Shown here in pieces: positions 17,091-26,225 of a stretch of DNA of 64,000 bases. A program made the translations under genes and the position numbers. This DNA is from Aquipseudomonas alcaligenes. Its GTDB lineage: Bacteria; Pseudomonadota; Gammaproteobacteria; Pseudomonadales; Pseudomonadaceae. The stretch is taken from NCBI RefSeq assembly GCF_900156545.1, contig NZ_FTNW01000005.1, forward strand, positions 1 to 64,000, in the 5' to 3' direction. Numbering within the stretch: the first letter of the stretch is position 1; each line of letters opens with the position of its first letter. Below the pieces are notes generated by a model, which was not told the origin of the DNA, did no database searches, and saw only the letters and a list, made by a program, of their open reading frames with translations.

Positions 17091-18331
17091 GGTTCGTCGC
17101 CGAGCTGCAGCAGGGTGTCGATGCGTGCCGGGCTGAAGGGCGGGCGCGGCGCCGGCGGCTGCCAGCCGAACAGCGCCTGGGCGGCGGCACCGCAGACCCG
17201 GCCCTGGCAGGCGCCCATGCCGCAGCGGCTGGCCAGCTTGGCCTGGCTCCAGCCCTGGTGATCGGTTACGGCCGATAGCGGCACGTCCTCGCAGCGGCAG
17301 ATCAGCGTGTCTGGCCGGGCCAGTTGCTTCACCGCATCGCCCAGAGCGAAGGCGCCATTCAGCGTGCGGGCGAAGCCGTGCCAGCGCGCCCGCTGCGGCC
17401 ACAGACGCTGTGCTGCTTCATGCTCGCCGACCGCCGCGTGGCCGGCGATGGCGCCTTCGACCAGGGCCTTCTCGCTGCCGCCGAAACCGGTGCTCTCGCC
17501 CGCCGCGTAGACCTCGGCCCGGCTGGTGGCCTGCCAGGCGTCGACGGCGATGGCGTCCTGCTCGATGCGACAACCCAGTGCCTGGCCCAGCTGCAGGTTG
17601 GGCACCAGGCCGAAGCCGCAGGCCAGGCGCTCGCAGGCGACTTCGCGCAGCCGCCCGCCGATGTTCAGGCGCACCGCTTCCAGGCGGCCGTTGCCGAGCG
17701 CTTCGACCACATGGCTGCTGGCCCGGTAGCCGGGGTGGAACAGGCCGAATGATTGCAGCAGCTTGTGCGGCCAGCGCGGCAGCTGCGCGGCGAAGCCGGC
17801 CACGGCGGACCAGCTGGCCTGTTCGAGGATATTCAGCACCTGGGCGCCGTTGTCCCGCGCGGTGGCGGCGCTGGCCAGCAGCAGCGGGCCGCTGCCGGCG
17901 ATGACGATGCGTTCGCCGGCCACCGGCAGGCCGCCCTTGATCAGCGCCTGCAGGCCGCCGGCACCGGTGACGCCTGGCAGGGTCCAGCCGGGGAAGGGCA
18001 GCAGCAGCTCGCGCGCGCCGGTGCACAGGATCAGTTTTCCGTACTCGATCACCCGGCCCTGCTCGGGGTCTTCCACCAGCAGCGCGCGGGGGCCTGCCAG
18101 GGCGACCACGCGGCTGGCCGGCAGCAGCTGGATATTGGCTTGCGCCTCCAGGCGTTGGCGATGTTCGCGGGCCAGCTTTGGGATGTGCGCCTGCGGGCCG
18201 TCGCGCCAGATCTGCCCGCCGGCAGCGGGGTTGTCATCGAGCACGGCGATGCGCGCGCCGCTCGGCGCGGCGGCCAGGGCTGCGGCCATGCCGGCGGGTC
18301 CGGCGCCGACGATGAGGATATCCACCTTCAT
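17075..18331 (-). CDS. D-hydroxyproline dehydrogenase, NAD/FAD-binding alpha-type subunit
   Basis: 418 residues resembling HcnB / opine oxidase subunit A. An N-terminal dinucleotide motif GAGPAGMAAALAAAPSGA is followed by a pyridine nucleotide-disulfide oxidoreductase fold. The C-terminal BFD-like [2Fe-2S] domain has cysteines in CRCEDVP and CGMGACQGRVC. With the two overlapping upstream genes it forms a membrane-associated complex that oxidises cis-4-hydroxy-D-proline to Delta1-pyrroline-4-hydroxy-2-carboxylate, passing electrons to the respiratory chain. ATG 18331 overlaps the stop of the small subunit by 4 bp. In P. aeruginosa the subunits are called LhpB/E/F; I do not assign the letter here. 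Confidence 0.82.
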   Translation of the reverse strand: MKVDILIVGAGPAGMAAALAAAPSGARIAVLDDNPAAGGQIWRDGPQAHIPKLAREHRQRLEAQANIQLLPASRVVALAGPRALLVEDPEQGRVIEYGKLILCTGARELLLPFPGWTLPGVTGAGGLQALIKGGLPVAGERIVIAGSGPLLLASAATARDNGAQVLNILEQASWSAVAGFAAQLPRWPHKLLQSFGLFHPGYRASSHVVEALGNGRLEAVRLNIGGRLREVACERLACGFGLVPNLQLGQALGCRIEQDAIAVDAWQATSRAEVYAAGESTGFGGSEKALVEGAIAGHAAVGEHEAAQRLWPQRARWHGFARTLNGAFALGDAVKQLARPDTLICRCEDVPLSAVTDHQGWSQAKLASRCGMGACQGRVCGAAAQALFGWQPPAPRPPFSPARIDTLLQLGDEPHSQA

Positions 18332-18564
18332 GGCTGGCTCTCCACGCGCATGCCGTCGCGGCACAGGGTCTGGCAGGCCAGGCGGCGCAGGCCGTCGATG
18401 GTCACCCGGCATTCCTGGCAGATGCCCATGCCGCACACTGGCGCGCGGCGTTGGCCGCCGACCGAGGTACGGCTGTTGCCGTCGCCGCCGAGCGCCAGCG
18501 CGGCGGCGACCGTGGTGCCTTCGGCCACGCGCAGCGGGCGGCCGTCGAGAATCAGTTCAGGCAT
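18328..18564 (-). CDS. D-hydroxyproline dehydrogenase, small [2Fe-2S] subunit
   Basis: 78 residues of the HcnA type. Cysteines in CGMGICQEC and the later LACQT bind a [2Fe-2S] cluster in a ferredoxin-like fold. Start is ATG 18564 ([11 protein letters not shown]), overlapping the end of the FAD subunit gene (stop at 18557) by 8 bp. It overlaps the alpha subunit by 4 bp on the other side, so the three genes form a tightly coupled unit. It mediates electron transfer between the two flavin subunits. Confidence 0.85.
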   Translation of the reverse strand: MPELILDGRPLRVAEGTTVAAALALGGDGNSRTSVGGQRRAPVCGMGICQECRVTIDGLRRLACQTLCRDGMRVESQP

Positions 18565-19657
18565 GCGCGCGGACTCCGGGGAAGCGTTGCGGCAGGTAGG
18601 GCTCGGGCGCCAGCGGCGCGGTTTCGCCGAACAGCTGGGCGATGAGCAGGTCGGCACTGCCCGGCGCAGTGGTCACGCCCAAGCCCTCGTGGTCGACCGC
18701 CAGCCACAGGCCGGGGCGCTGCGGGTGCTCGCCGAGCAGCGGCAGGCCGTCCGGGCTGGCGGCGCGGAAGCCGGTCCAGGCGCGGATGCCGTTGAGCTGG
18801 GCCAGGCCCGGCATGTAATGCACGGCGCGGCGGAGCATCTTGGCCAGCATCCAGGGCTCGACTTCGGGGTCGAGGGTGCCGAACTGGCGCGAGGCACCGA
18901 TGAACAGCTGGCCGGTCGGCCTGGGTTGGATATTGGCCGCAGTCGAGGGGCCCGTGGCGTTGTGCGCGCTGGTGACGTAGCCCAGCTCCACCAGGGTGTG
19001 GCTGATGCGCCCGGGGTAGCGATCGGTGATCAGGAGGTGGCCCTTCTTCGGTTCCACCGGCAGCTCCGGGCACAGTTCGGTGACATGGGTGCCGCCGGCC
19101 AGGATCACCGCCTGGGCGCTCAGCCAGGTGCCGTCCTGCAGGCGCACGCGGGCGCCGTCGACCTCGACCACGCGCCCCCGGCGCTGCTCGATCAGCGGGT
19201 GGTCGAGCAGCCAACGCGCGGCATTGGGGGCGTAGAGGATGCCGTCGCCGCTGACCCGCAGGCCGCCGTGCAGGCCTTCGCGCAGCTCCGGCTCGGCATC
19301 GCGCAGGGCGCTGGCACCGAGCAGCTCGCAGTCCAGGCCGTGTTCGCGCAGCACCTGGTACTTGGCCTCGGCCACCGCCATCTCCTCGGCATTGGCGGCC
19401 AGCCACAGGGTGCCGTTCTGCCGGTAGGCGCAGTCGTCCGGCATCTCCCGCGCCCAGTCGCGCCAGCGCTGCACCGAGTACTGGCTGAGCGCGAGCTCCG
19501 CCGGATTGTCGTCGAGCACGATCAGGTGTCCCATGCCGGCGGCAGTGGCGGCGCGCAGGCCGGCGTCCAGCACCAGCACGCGCTGGCCGCGTTTGGCCAG
19601 TTCACGGGCACAGGCGGCGCCGACGATGCCGGCGCCGATGACGATCACATCGCTCAC
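18557..19657 (-). CDS. lhpB: D-hydroxyproline dehydrogenase, catalytic FAD subunit (DadA/HcnC-like)
   Basis: 366 residues. The FAD-binding motif [21 protein letters not shown] is at the N-terminus, followed by a D-amino acid oxidase/glycine oxidase fold ([14 protein letters not shown] at the C-terminus). This subunit should oxidise cis-4-hydroxy-D-proline, the product of the epimerase encoded just upstream. The start is GTG 19657, which overlaps the stop of lhpA in a GTGA arrangement; an in-frame ATG at 19816 lies well inside lhpA and is unlikely. The symbol lhpB follows P. aeruginosa usage as I remember it. Confidence 0.85.
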   Translation of the reverse strand: MSDVIVIGAGIVGAACARELAKRGQRVLVLDAGLRAATAAGMGHLIVLDDNPAELALSQYSVQRWRDWAREMPDDCAYRQNGTLWLAANAEEMAVAEAKYQVLREHGLDCELLGASALRDAEPELREGLHGGLRVSGDGILYAPNAARWLLDHPLIEQRRGRVVEVDGARVRLQDGTWLSAQAVILAGGTHVTELCPELPVEPKKGHLLITDRYPGRISHTLVELGYVTSAHNATGPSTAANIQPRPTGQLFIGASRQFGTLDPEVEPWMLAKMLRRAVHYMPGLAQLNGIRAWTGFRAASPDGLPLLGEHPQRPGLWLAVDHEGLGVTTAPGSADLLIAQLFGETAPLAPEPYLPQRFPGVRAHA

Positions 19658-20730
19658 AGGCGAATGCCCCAGGCGAAGGGGTCGTCCGCCTCGATCAGCA
19701 GGGTGGCCTCGGCGCTGAGGTGCGCGCGGCCACGGATGGTGGGGATGATGCGGCCGCCTTCGGCGTGCTCGTAGTGGGTCTCGAACTGGCTGCCGATCAC
19801 GCTGGCCTGGCGCCACAGCTGGCCCGGCTGCAGCTTGCCGTCGGCGGCCAGGCAGGCCAGCTTGGCGCTGGTGCCGGTGCCGCAGGGCGAGCGGTCGTAG
19901 GCCTTGCCGGGGCAGAGCACGAAGTTGCGGCTGTCGGCTCGCAGCGAAGCTGCTGCGCTCGATGGGGCGTCGTTAAGAGCAGGCTCAGAATGCTCATTTA
20001 CCGCCCGTAAACTGCGCTTCTTCGCCTGTTCTTGCCTAGCTCCCTCTTCGCTCGCGACGCTTCGCTGCGAGCCTTCCGGCAGTTCAGGGTCGGCGAACAG
20101 CTCGATATGGTCGATCAGGCCGCCGTCCTCGCCGCGCAGGCCCTGCGCTTCCAGGGCCTGCTGCACCGCCACCGAGTAGGCGGTGAGCGCCTCCAGGTTG
20201 TCACCGGCGACGCGCAGGCCGTGCTCGCTGATCAGGAAGAACCAGTTGCCGCCCCAGGCGATATCGCCGACCACCCGGCCGTGCCCCGGCACCTCGACTG
20301 CGACCGCCTGGCGGTAGCGGTAGGCCGGCACGTTGCGCACGCTCACCGAGCGGTCGTCGTGCAGGGTGGCTTCGACGGTGCCTACCGGTGTCTCGATCCT
20401 GTGCACGCCCGGGCCGATGCGCCCCAGGTGAGCCAGCGAGACCACCAGGCCGATGGTGCCGTGGCCGCACATGCCGAGGTAGCCGCTGTTGTTGAAGAAG
20501 ATCACTCCGGCACAGGCGGCAGGGTCGACCGGCTCGCAGAGCAGGGCGCCGACCAGTACGTCGCTGCCGCGTGGCTCCAGCACCGTGGCGGCGCGCCAGG
20601 CGTCGAAGCGCTCGGCGAGCAGCTGGCGGCGCTCGGCCATGCTGCCGTGGCCGAGGTCGGGAAAGCCGTCGAGAACCAGGCGGGTCGGTTCACCGCCGGT
20701 GTGCGAGTCGAGTACACGGATGCGTTGCAT
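19654..20730 (-). CDS. lhpA: 4-hydroxyproline 2-epimerase carrying a 46-residue in-frame insertion
   Basis: 358 residues, against about 310 usual for this family. Converts trans-4-hydroxy-L-proline to cis-4-hydroxy-D-proline. Catalytic Cys88 ([10 protein letters not shown]) and the second cysteine Cys283 ([12 protein letters not shown]) are both present. The excess is residues about 220-265, a hydrophilic segment (including [19 protein letters not shown]) that interrupts the conserved run leading to [20 protein letters not shown]. It corresponds exactly to a 138-bp element (19936-20073) with 15-bp perfect inverted ends, related to repeats elsewhere in the window. The reading frame stays open, so the enzyme may be a tolerated variant or inactive. 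Start at 20730; first gene of the epimerase/dehydrogenase unit. Confidence 0.88.
   Translation of the reverse strand: MQRIRVLDSHTGGEPTRLVLDGFPDLGHGSMAERRQLLAERFDAWRAATVLEPRGSDVLVGALLCEPVDPAACAGVIFFNNSGYLGMCGHGTIGLVVSLAHLGRIGPGVHRIETPVGTVEATLHDDRSVSVRNVPAYRYRQAVAVEVPGHGRVVGDIAWGGNWFFLISEHGLRVAGDNLEALTAYSVAVQQALEAQGLRGEDGGLIDHIELFADPELPEGSQRSVASEEGARQEQAKKRSLRAVNEHSEPALNDAPSSAAASLRADSRNFVLCPGKAYDRSPCGTGTSAKLACLAADGKLQPGQLWRQASVIGSQFETHYEHAEGGRIIPTIRGRAHLSAEATLLIEADDPFAWGIRL
19936..20073 (-). mobile_element. MITE-like repeat element inserted in frame in lhpA
   Basis: The 138-bp element is bounded by perfect 15-bp inverted repeats GGCTCGCAGCGAAGC (19936-19950) and GCTTCGCTGCGAGCC (20059-20073). 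On the minus strand its core contains CAGTTTACGGGCGGTAAATG followed by AGCATTCTGAG, shared with the elements at 20845 and 34368. There are no transposase genes and no clear target duplication. Its length is 46 codons and it has no stop in the lhpA frame. Confidence 0.8.
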
Positions 20731-20844
20731 GGGCGGCCCCTGCCGATGAGTGGATACCGGCAAGGTTGCCGCCGCGCGGGCGTCGGCGGCTTGAGTCATT
20801 TAGCCTGCGTCGGTGACGAAATCTGCACAGCCCGCGGGCGCGCA

Positions 20845-21008
20845 GAAGCTGTTCAAAGGCTCGCGAGCCAGAGCCAGGCGAGGGTTAGACCCCCGCAAAC
20901 AGGCGAGGACTGGTCAGAGTGAGAGGTAAATGAGCAGTCCGACCGGGCTGGTGCTCCAGCCGGTTTTTACGACGCATGGCCGACGCGCAGCAGACTTTCA
21001 GCAGGTTC
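20845..21008. mobile_element. MITE-like repeat element downstream of the GntR gene
   Basis: 164 bp with imperfect inverted ends (GAAGCTGTTCAAAGGCTCGCG at the left, CGCGCAGCAGACTTTCAGCAGGTTC at the right) and the core GAGAGGTAAATGAGCAGTCCGA. Its right end GCAGGTTC abuts the GntR stop codon (21009-21011), exactly as the 34368-34522 copy abuts the stop of the amidohydrolase gene. Confidence 0.65.
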
Positions 21009-21680
21009 TCAGAGGCGGTTGGGCAGGTGCTCGTAGAGCGTCTGGCAGACCCCGCCGATGTGCTCCTCGATCAGCTGCGCGGCCCGCTCGGCGTCGCCAG
21101 CGCGGCAGGCGGCGATGATCTCGCGGTGCTCGTGGTCGGCGCGCTCCTTGCCCTCGGACAGGCTCATCTGCATGCGCAGGTAGCGCTCCAGCTTGTCGTG
21201 GATCGAGCGGATCAGGCCGACCAGGAAGGGCCGTTGTGCCGGTTCGTAGAGGCAGGCGTGCAGCTGCCAGTTGAGCTCGGCCCAGCGGCCGACGTCCTCC
21301 TCGCCAAGGAAGGCGGCGCAGATGCGCTCGGCCTCGGCGAAGGTGGCCTCGGTCATGTTCGGTACTGCCAGGCGGATCGCCCGCGTTTCCAGCAGCACGC
21401 GCACCTCGAACATCTGCGCCAGCTCCGGCTCGGAGATGCGCGTGACCACCGCGCCCTTGTTGCGCTGGAACATCACCAGACCCTCGGCCTCCAGGCGCTT
21501 GAGCGCCTCGCGCACGGGGATCTTGCTGACGTTGAACAGCCCGGCGATATCGTCCTGACGGATCGGCTCGTCCTCGGCGAACTGCCCGGAGATGATGGCG
21601 TCGCGCAGGTGCTTGGCGATGACCTCGGAGGCCGAGGGAGCTATCCCCAGGTTGGGGGCATTGAAGCGAGGTAGGGGCAC
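21009..21680 (-). CDS. GntR-family (FadR/FCD) transcriptional regulator
   Basis: 223 residues. An N-terminal winged helix-turn-helix (about 15-80, with VSKIPVREALKRLEAEGLV) is followed by an FCD ligand-binding domain (about 85-210, with HACLYEPAQRPFLVGLIRS and the late histidine in DHEHREI). Members usually sense organic acids or amino acid intermediates. Its own promoter contains a palindrome (21714-21731) of which copies lie upstream of lhpC and of the importer operon, so it is the best candidate regulator for those sites and for itself. Confidence 0.85.
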   Translation of the reverse strand: MPLPRFNAPNLGIAPSASEVIAKHLRDAIISGQFAEDEPIRQDDIAGLFNVSKIPVREALKRLEAEGLVMFQRNKGAVVTRISEPELAQMFEVRVLLETRAIRLAVPNMTEATFAEAERICAAFLGEEDVGRWAELNWQLHACLYEPAQRPFLVGLIRSIHDKLERYLRMQMSLSEGKERADHEHREIIAACRAGDAERAAQLIEEHIGGVCQTLYEHLPNRL

Positions 21681-21713
21681 GGCGCGTCACCGAGTCGAGT
21701 GGGTGATGGTGCG

Positions 21714-21731
21714 AATATCATATACGAAATT
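21714..21731. promoter_or_regulatory. Putative GntR autoregulatory operator
   Basis: AATATCATATACGAAATT lies 34 bp upstream of the GntR start. Its reverse complement matches the 13121-13138 palindrome except for one base. Confidence 0.65.
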
Positions 21732-21745
21732 CCCTGGCTGCCAGC

Positions 21746-22687
21746 TCAGTCACTCATGGCGAAGCGCCGTTCCAGTGCGGCGATCTGCACCCGCTCCCTG
21801 CGGATGAAGTCGCGGAAGGCCTGGGCCACCGGCGACAGGTGCTTGCCGCGCGGGTGCACCACGCACCAACTGCGCTGCAGCGGTAGCTCAGTTACCGGCA
21901 ATTCCCGCAGCAAACCCTGGGCCAGTTCCAGGCGCGCGGCGTGGCGCGGCAGCAGGGCCAGGCCGAGGCCGGCGATGGCGCCTTCCACCTGCGACTCGGT
22001 GGAGCCCACTTCCAGGGTCTGGGCGAAGTGCGCGCGTTTCTGGTGGCAGTACTCCTCGCAGGCCTTGCGCGTGCCCGAGCCGGGCTCGCGCACCAGCAGG
22101 GGATAGGCGCCGAGGTCGGCCAGGCGCAGTTGTTCCTGGGCACACAGGGGGTGCTGCGGTGGCGCCACGGCGATGATCGGGTTGGTCAGGAAAGGGAAGA
22201 AGTCCAGCGCCTGGTCGCCGGGTGGCTGCGACATGATCAGCAGGTCGTCGCGGCTCACCGACAGGCGCCGCACCGCCTGCGCGTGGTTGACCACCACCAG
22301 CTGCAGGCTGACCTCCGGGTGCTGGGCGCGGAAGGCGGCGAACAGGTGCGGCACCAGGTACTTGGCGCTGGATTCCACGGCCAGGCTGAGCTGGCCCTGC
22401 AGCGAGCCCTGCAGGTCGGAGAGCTGCATGTCGAGCGCCTCCAGGCGGCCGAAAACGTCCTCGCTGGCGCGCAACAGGGCCTCGGCGGCGGGCGTCAGGT
22501 AGAGCTTCTTGGCCACATAGTCGAACAGCGGCTGGCCGAGCAGCTCCTCCAGCTGGCGGATCTGCAGGCTGACGGCCGGCTGGGTCAGCGCCATTTCTTC
22601 CGCCGCGCGGCTGTAGGAGCGGCTCTCGCACACTGCGCGGAAGATCTGCAGTTGGCGAAAAGTCATACGCATCAGTGACTTGCGCAT
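21746..22687 (-). CDS. LysR-family transcriptional regulator (pyruvate carboxylase linked)
   Basis: 313 residues. The N-terminal helix-turn-helix (MTFRQLQIFRAVCESRSYSR, then AAEEMALTQPAVSLQIRQLEE) and a CbbR-like effector domain (about 95-300) are complete. Divergent from pycA with 188 bp between. This is the PA5437-like position, so it probably controls pycAB. Start ATG 22687 (MRKSLMRMTF) matches relatives; a TTG at 22693 is also possible. A candidate binding site is at 22724-22739. Confidence 0.85.
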   Translation of the reverse strand: MRKSLMRMTFRQLQIFRAVCESRSYSRAAEEMALTQPAVSLQIRQLEELLGQPLFDYVAKKLYLTPAAEALLRASEDVFGRLEALDMQLSDLQGSLQGQLSLAVESSAKYLVPHLFAAFRAQHPEVSLQLVVVNHAQAVRRLSVSRDDLLIMSQPPGDQALDFFPFLTNPIIAVAPPQHPLCAQEQLRLADLGAYPLLVREPGSGTRKACEEYCHQKRAHFAQTLEVGSTESQVEGAIAGLGLALLPRHAARLELAQGLLRELPVTELPLQRSWCVVHPRGKHLSPVAQAFRDFIRRERVQIAALERRFAMSD

Positions 22688-22723
22688 TCGCAACGATTCC
22701 CGGAAAGGCCATTTCGAGCAAAT

Positions 22724-22739
22724 ATAAGTCTTTGCTTAT
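22724..22739. promoter_or_regulatory. LysR-type inverted repeat between the regulator and pycA
   Basis: ATAAG-TCTTTG-CTTAT, an interrupted palindrome with the T-N11-A character of LysR sites, 37 bp upstream of the regulator start and in the AT-rich part of the divergent promoter region. Confidence 0.5.
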
Positions 22740-22875
22740 GCTTAACCCAACAAATATTGATTTTGGTTAATCAAGCGGCGGGCGTAGGGTAACTGCAAGA
22801 CCGCCGTGGCCTGTGCGGTCATTCGCGGACCGCCCTGTCGCGGTCCTTTGCTCACGTGATCGAGGAACCAGGCTC

Positions 22876-24291
<1,416 letters not shown>

Positions 24292-24297
24292 CGAATC

Positions 24298-24348
24298 GTA
24301 GCCCGGACGCAGTCCGGGGTCTGCGGCCCCGGATTGCATCCGGGCTAC
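24298..24348. repeat. REPIN-like doublet between pycA and pycB
   Basis: GTAGCCCGGACGCAGTCCGGG and the inverted CCCGGATTGCATCCGGGCTAC face each other across 9 bp. The doublet separates genes for two subunits of the same enzyme and could affect their relative mRNA stability. Confidence 0.75.
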
Positions 24349-24363
24349 AGGAGAGCAGAGAGC

Positions 24364-26172
24364 ATGACTAAGAAGATCACCGTTACCGACACCATCCTGC
24401 GCGACGCCCACCAGTCGATCATTGCCACGCGCATGCGCACCGAGGACATGTTGCCGATCTGCGACAAGCTCGACCGTGTCGGCTACTGGTCGCTGGAAGT
24501 CTGGGGCGGCGCCACCTTCGACGCCTGCGTGCGCTTCCTCAAGGAAGACCCCTGGGAGCGCCTGCGCAAGCTGCGCGCCGCGTTGCCCAACACGCGCCTG
24601 CAGATGCTCCTGCGCGGACAGAACCTGCTCGGCTACCGCCACTACAGCGACGACGTGGTGCGGGCCTTCGTGGCCAAGGCGGCGGTCAACGGCATCGACG
24701 TGTTCCGCATCTTCGATGCGATGAACGACGTGCGTAACCTGCGCGTCGCCATCGAGGCGGTGAAGGCCGCCGGCAAGCACGCCCAGGGCACCCTCAGCTA
24801 CACCACCAGCCCGGTGCACACCGTGGCCGCCTACGTCGAGCAGGCCAAGGCCATGCAGGCCATGGGCATCGACTCCATCGCCATCAAGGACATGGCCGGC
24901 CTGCTGACCCCCTATGCCACCTTCGAACTGGTCAAGGCGCTCAAGGCCGAGGTCGACCTGCCGGTGTTCGTGCACAGCCACGACACCTCTGGCATGGGCG
25001 CCATGTGCCAGCTCAAGGCCATCGAGGCCGGTGCCGACCACATCGACACTGCCATCTCCAGCTTCGCCTGGGGCACCAGCCACCCGGGCACCGAGTCGAT
25101 GGTCGCCGCCCTGCGCGGCACGCCTTTCGATACCGGCCTGGACCTGGAGCTGATCCAGGAGATCGGCATGTACTTCCATGCCGTGCGCAAGAAGTACCAC
25201 CAGTTCGAGAGCGAATTCACCGCCGTGGATACCCGCGTGCAGGTCAACCAGGTGCCGGGCGGCATGATGTCCAACCTGGCCAACCAACTGAAGGAGCAGG
25301 GCGCGCTGGGCCGTATCAACGAGGTGTTCGCCGAGATCCCGAAAGTGCGCGAAGACCTCGGCTTCCCGCCCCTGGTCACCCCGACCTCGCAGATCGTCGG
25401 TACCCAGGCGGTGTTCAACGTGCTGGCCGGCGAGCGCTACAAGACCATCACCAATGAAGTGAAGCTGTACCTGCAGGGCCGCTATGGCAAGGCCCCGGGC
25501 AAGGTCGACGAGCAGCTGCGCAAGCGCGCCATCGGCAACGAGGAAGTCATCGACGTGCGCCCCGCCGACCTGCTCAAGCCGGAGATGGCCAAGCTGCGCG
25601 AGGAAATCGGTACGCTGGCCAAGTCCGAGGAAGACGTACTGACCTATGCCATGTTCCCCGACATTGGCCGCAAGTTCCTCGAGGAGCGTGCCGCCGGCAC
25701 CCTCAAGCCCGAGGCCCTGCTGCCGCTGCCGCAGGCCGGCGGCGCGGCGCCGGTGGGTGGCGAGGGCGTGCCCACCGAGTTCGTCGTCGACGTGCACGGC
25801 GAGAGCTACCGCGTAGACATCACCGGCGTTGGCGTGAAGGGTGATGGCAAGCGTCACTTCTACCTGTCCATTGACGGCATGCCGGAAGAGGTGGTGTTCG
25901 AGCCGCTCAACGACTTCGTCGCCGGGGCCGGCGGCAAGCGCAAGCAGGCCAGCGCGCCGGGCGATGTGTCCACCACCATGCCGGGTAACATCGTCGATGT
26001 GCTGGTCAAGGAGGGGGATGTGGTAAAAGCCGGCCAGGCTGTATTGATCACCGAGGCGATGAAGATGGAGACCGAGGTGCAGGCGCCCATCGCCGGCACC
26101 GTCAAGGCCGTGCACGTGGCCAAGGGTGACCGGGTCAATCCGGGCGAAGTCCTAGTCGAGATCGACGCTTAA
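24364..26172 (+). CDS. pycB: Pyruvate carboxylase subunit B (carboxyltransferase plus biotin carrier)
   Basis: 602 residues. The N-terminal carboxyltransferase TIM barrel (about 5-290) starts ITVTDTILRDAHQS; metal-site motifs include HSHDTSG. A conserved PYC/OADA domain follows (to about 470). The C-terminal biotinyl domain carries the biotin lysine in EAMKMET near residue 565. Also annotated oadA in relatives, but the pycA partner and absence of decarboxylase membrane subunits indicate pyruvate carboxylase. GAGAGCAGAG precedes ATG 24364. A terminator hairpin follows at 26178-26203. Confidence 0.92.
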   Translation: MTKKITVTDTILRDAHQSIIATRMRTEDMLPICDKLDRVGYWSLEVWGGATFDACVRFLKEDPWERLRKLRAALPNTRLQMLLRGQNLLGYRHYSDDVVRAFVAKAAVNGIDVFRIFDAMNDVRNLRVAIEAVKAAGKHAQGTLSYTTSPVHTVAAYVEQAKAMQAMGIDSIAIKDMAGLLTPYATFELVKALKAEVDLPVFVHSHDTSGMGAMCQLKAIEAGADHIDTAISSFAWGTSHPGTESMVAALRGTPFDTGLDLELIQEIGMYFHAVRKKYHQFESEFTAVDTRVQVNQVPGGMMSNLANQLKEQGALGRINEVFAEIPKVREDLGFPPLVTPTSQIVGTQAVFNVLAGERYKTITNEVKLYLQGRYGKAPGKVDEQLRKRAIGNEEVIDVRPADLLKPEMAKLREEIGTLAKSEEDVLTYAMFPDIGRKFLEERAAGTLKPEALLPLPQAGGAAPVGGEGVPTEFVVDVHGESYRVDITGVGVKGDGKRHFYLSIDGMPEEVVFEPLNDFVAGAGGKRKQASAPGDVSTTMPGNIVDVLVKEGDVVKAGQAVLITEAMKMETEVQAPIAGTVKAVHVAKGDRVNPGEVLVEIDA

Positions 26173-26177
26173 AGCCC

Positions 26178-26203
26178 CGGGGCGCGCAGGCGCCCCTTTT
26201 TTC
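26178..26203 (+). terminator. Terminator or attenuator between pycB and sbtA
   Basis: GGGGCGCGCAGGCGCCCC followed by six T residues, six bases after the pycB stop. Only about 20 bases separate it from the sbtA start, so sbtAB depends on read-through or on a promoter inside pycB. Confidence 0.75.
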
Positions 26204-26225
26204 GCCCGCAGACAGGAGGTGCGTT

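Noticed and set aside
20845..21008. A small protein-coding gene in the gap between lhpA and the GntR gene
   Set aside because: The sequence is better explained as a repeat element, since its core and ends match the copies at 19936 and 34368.
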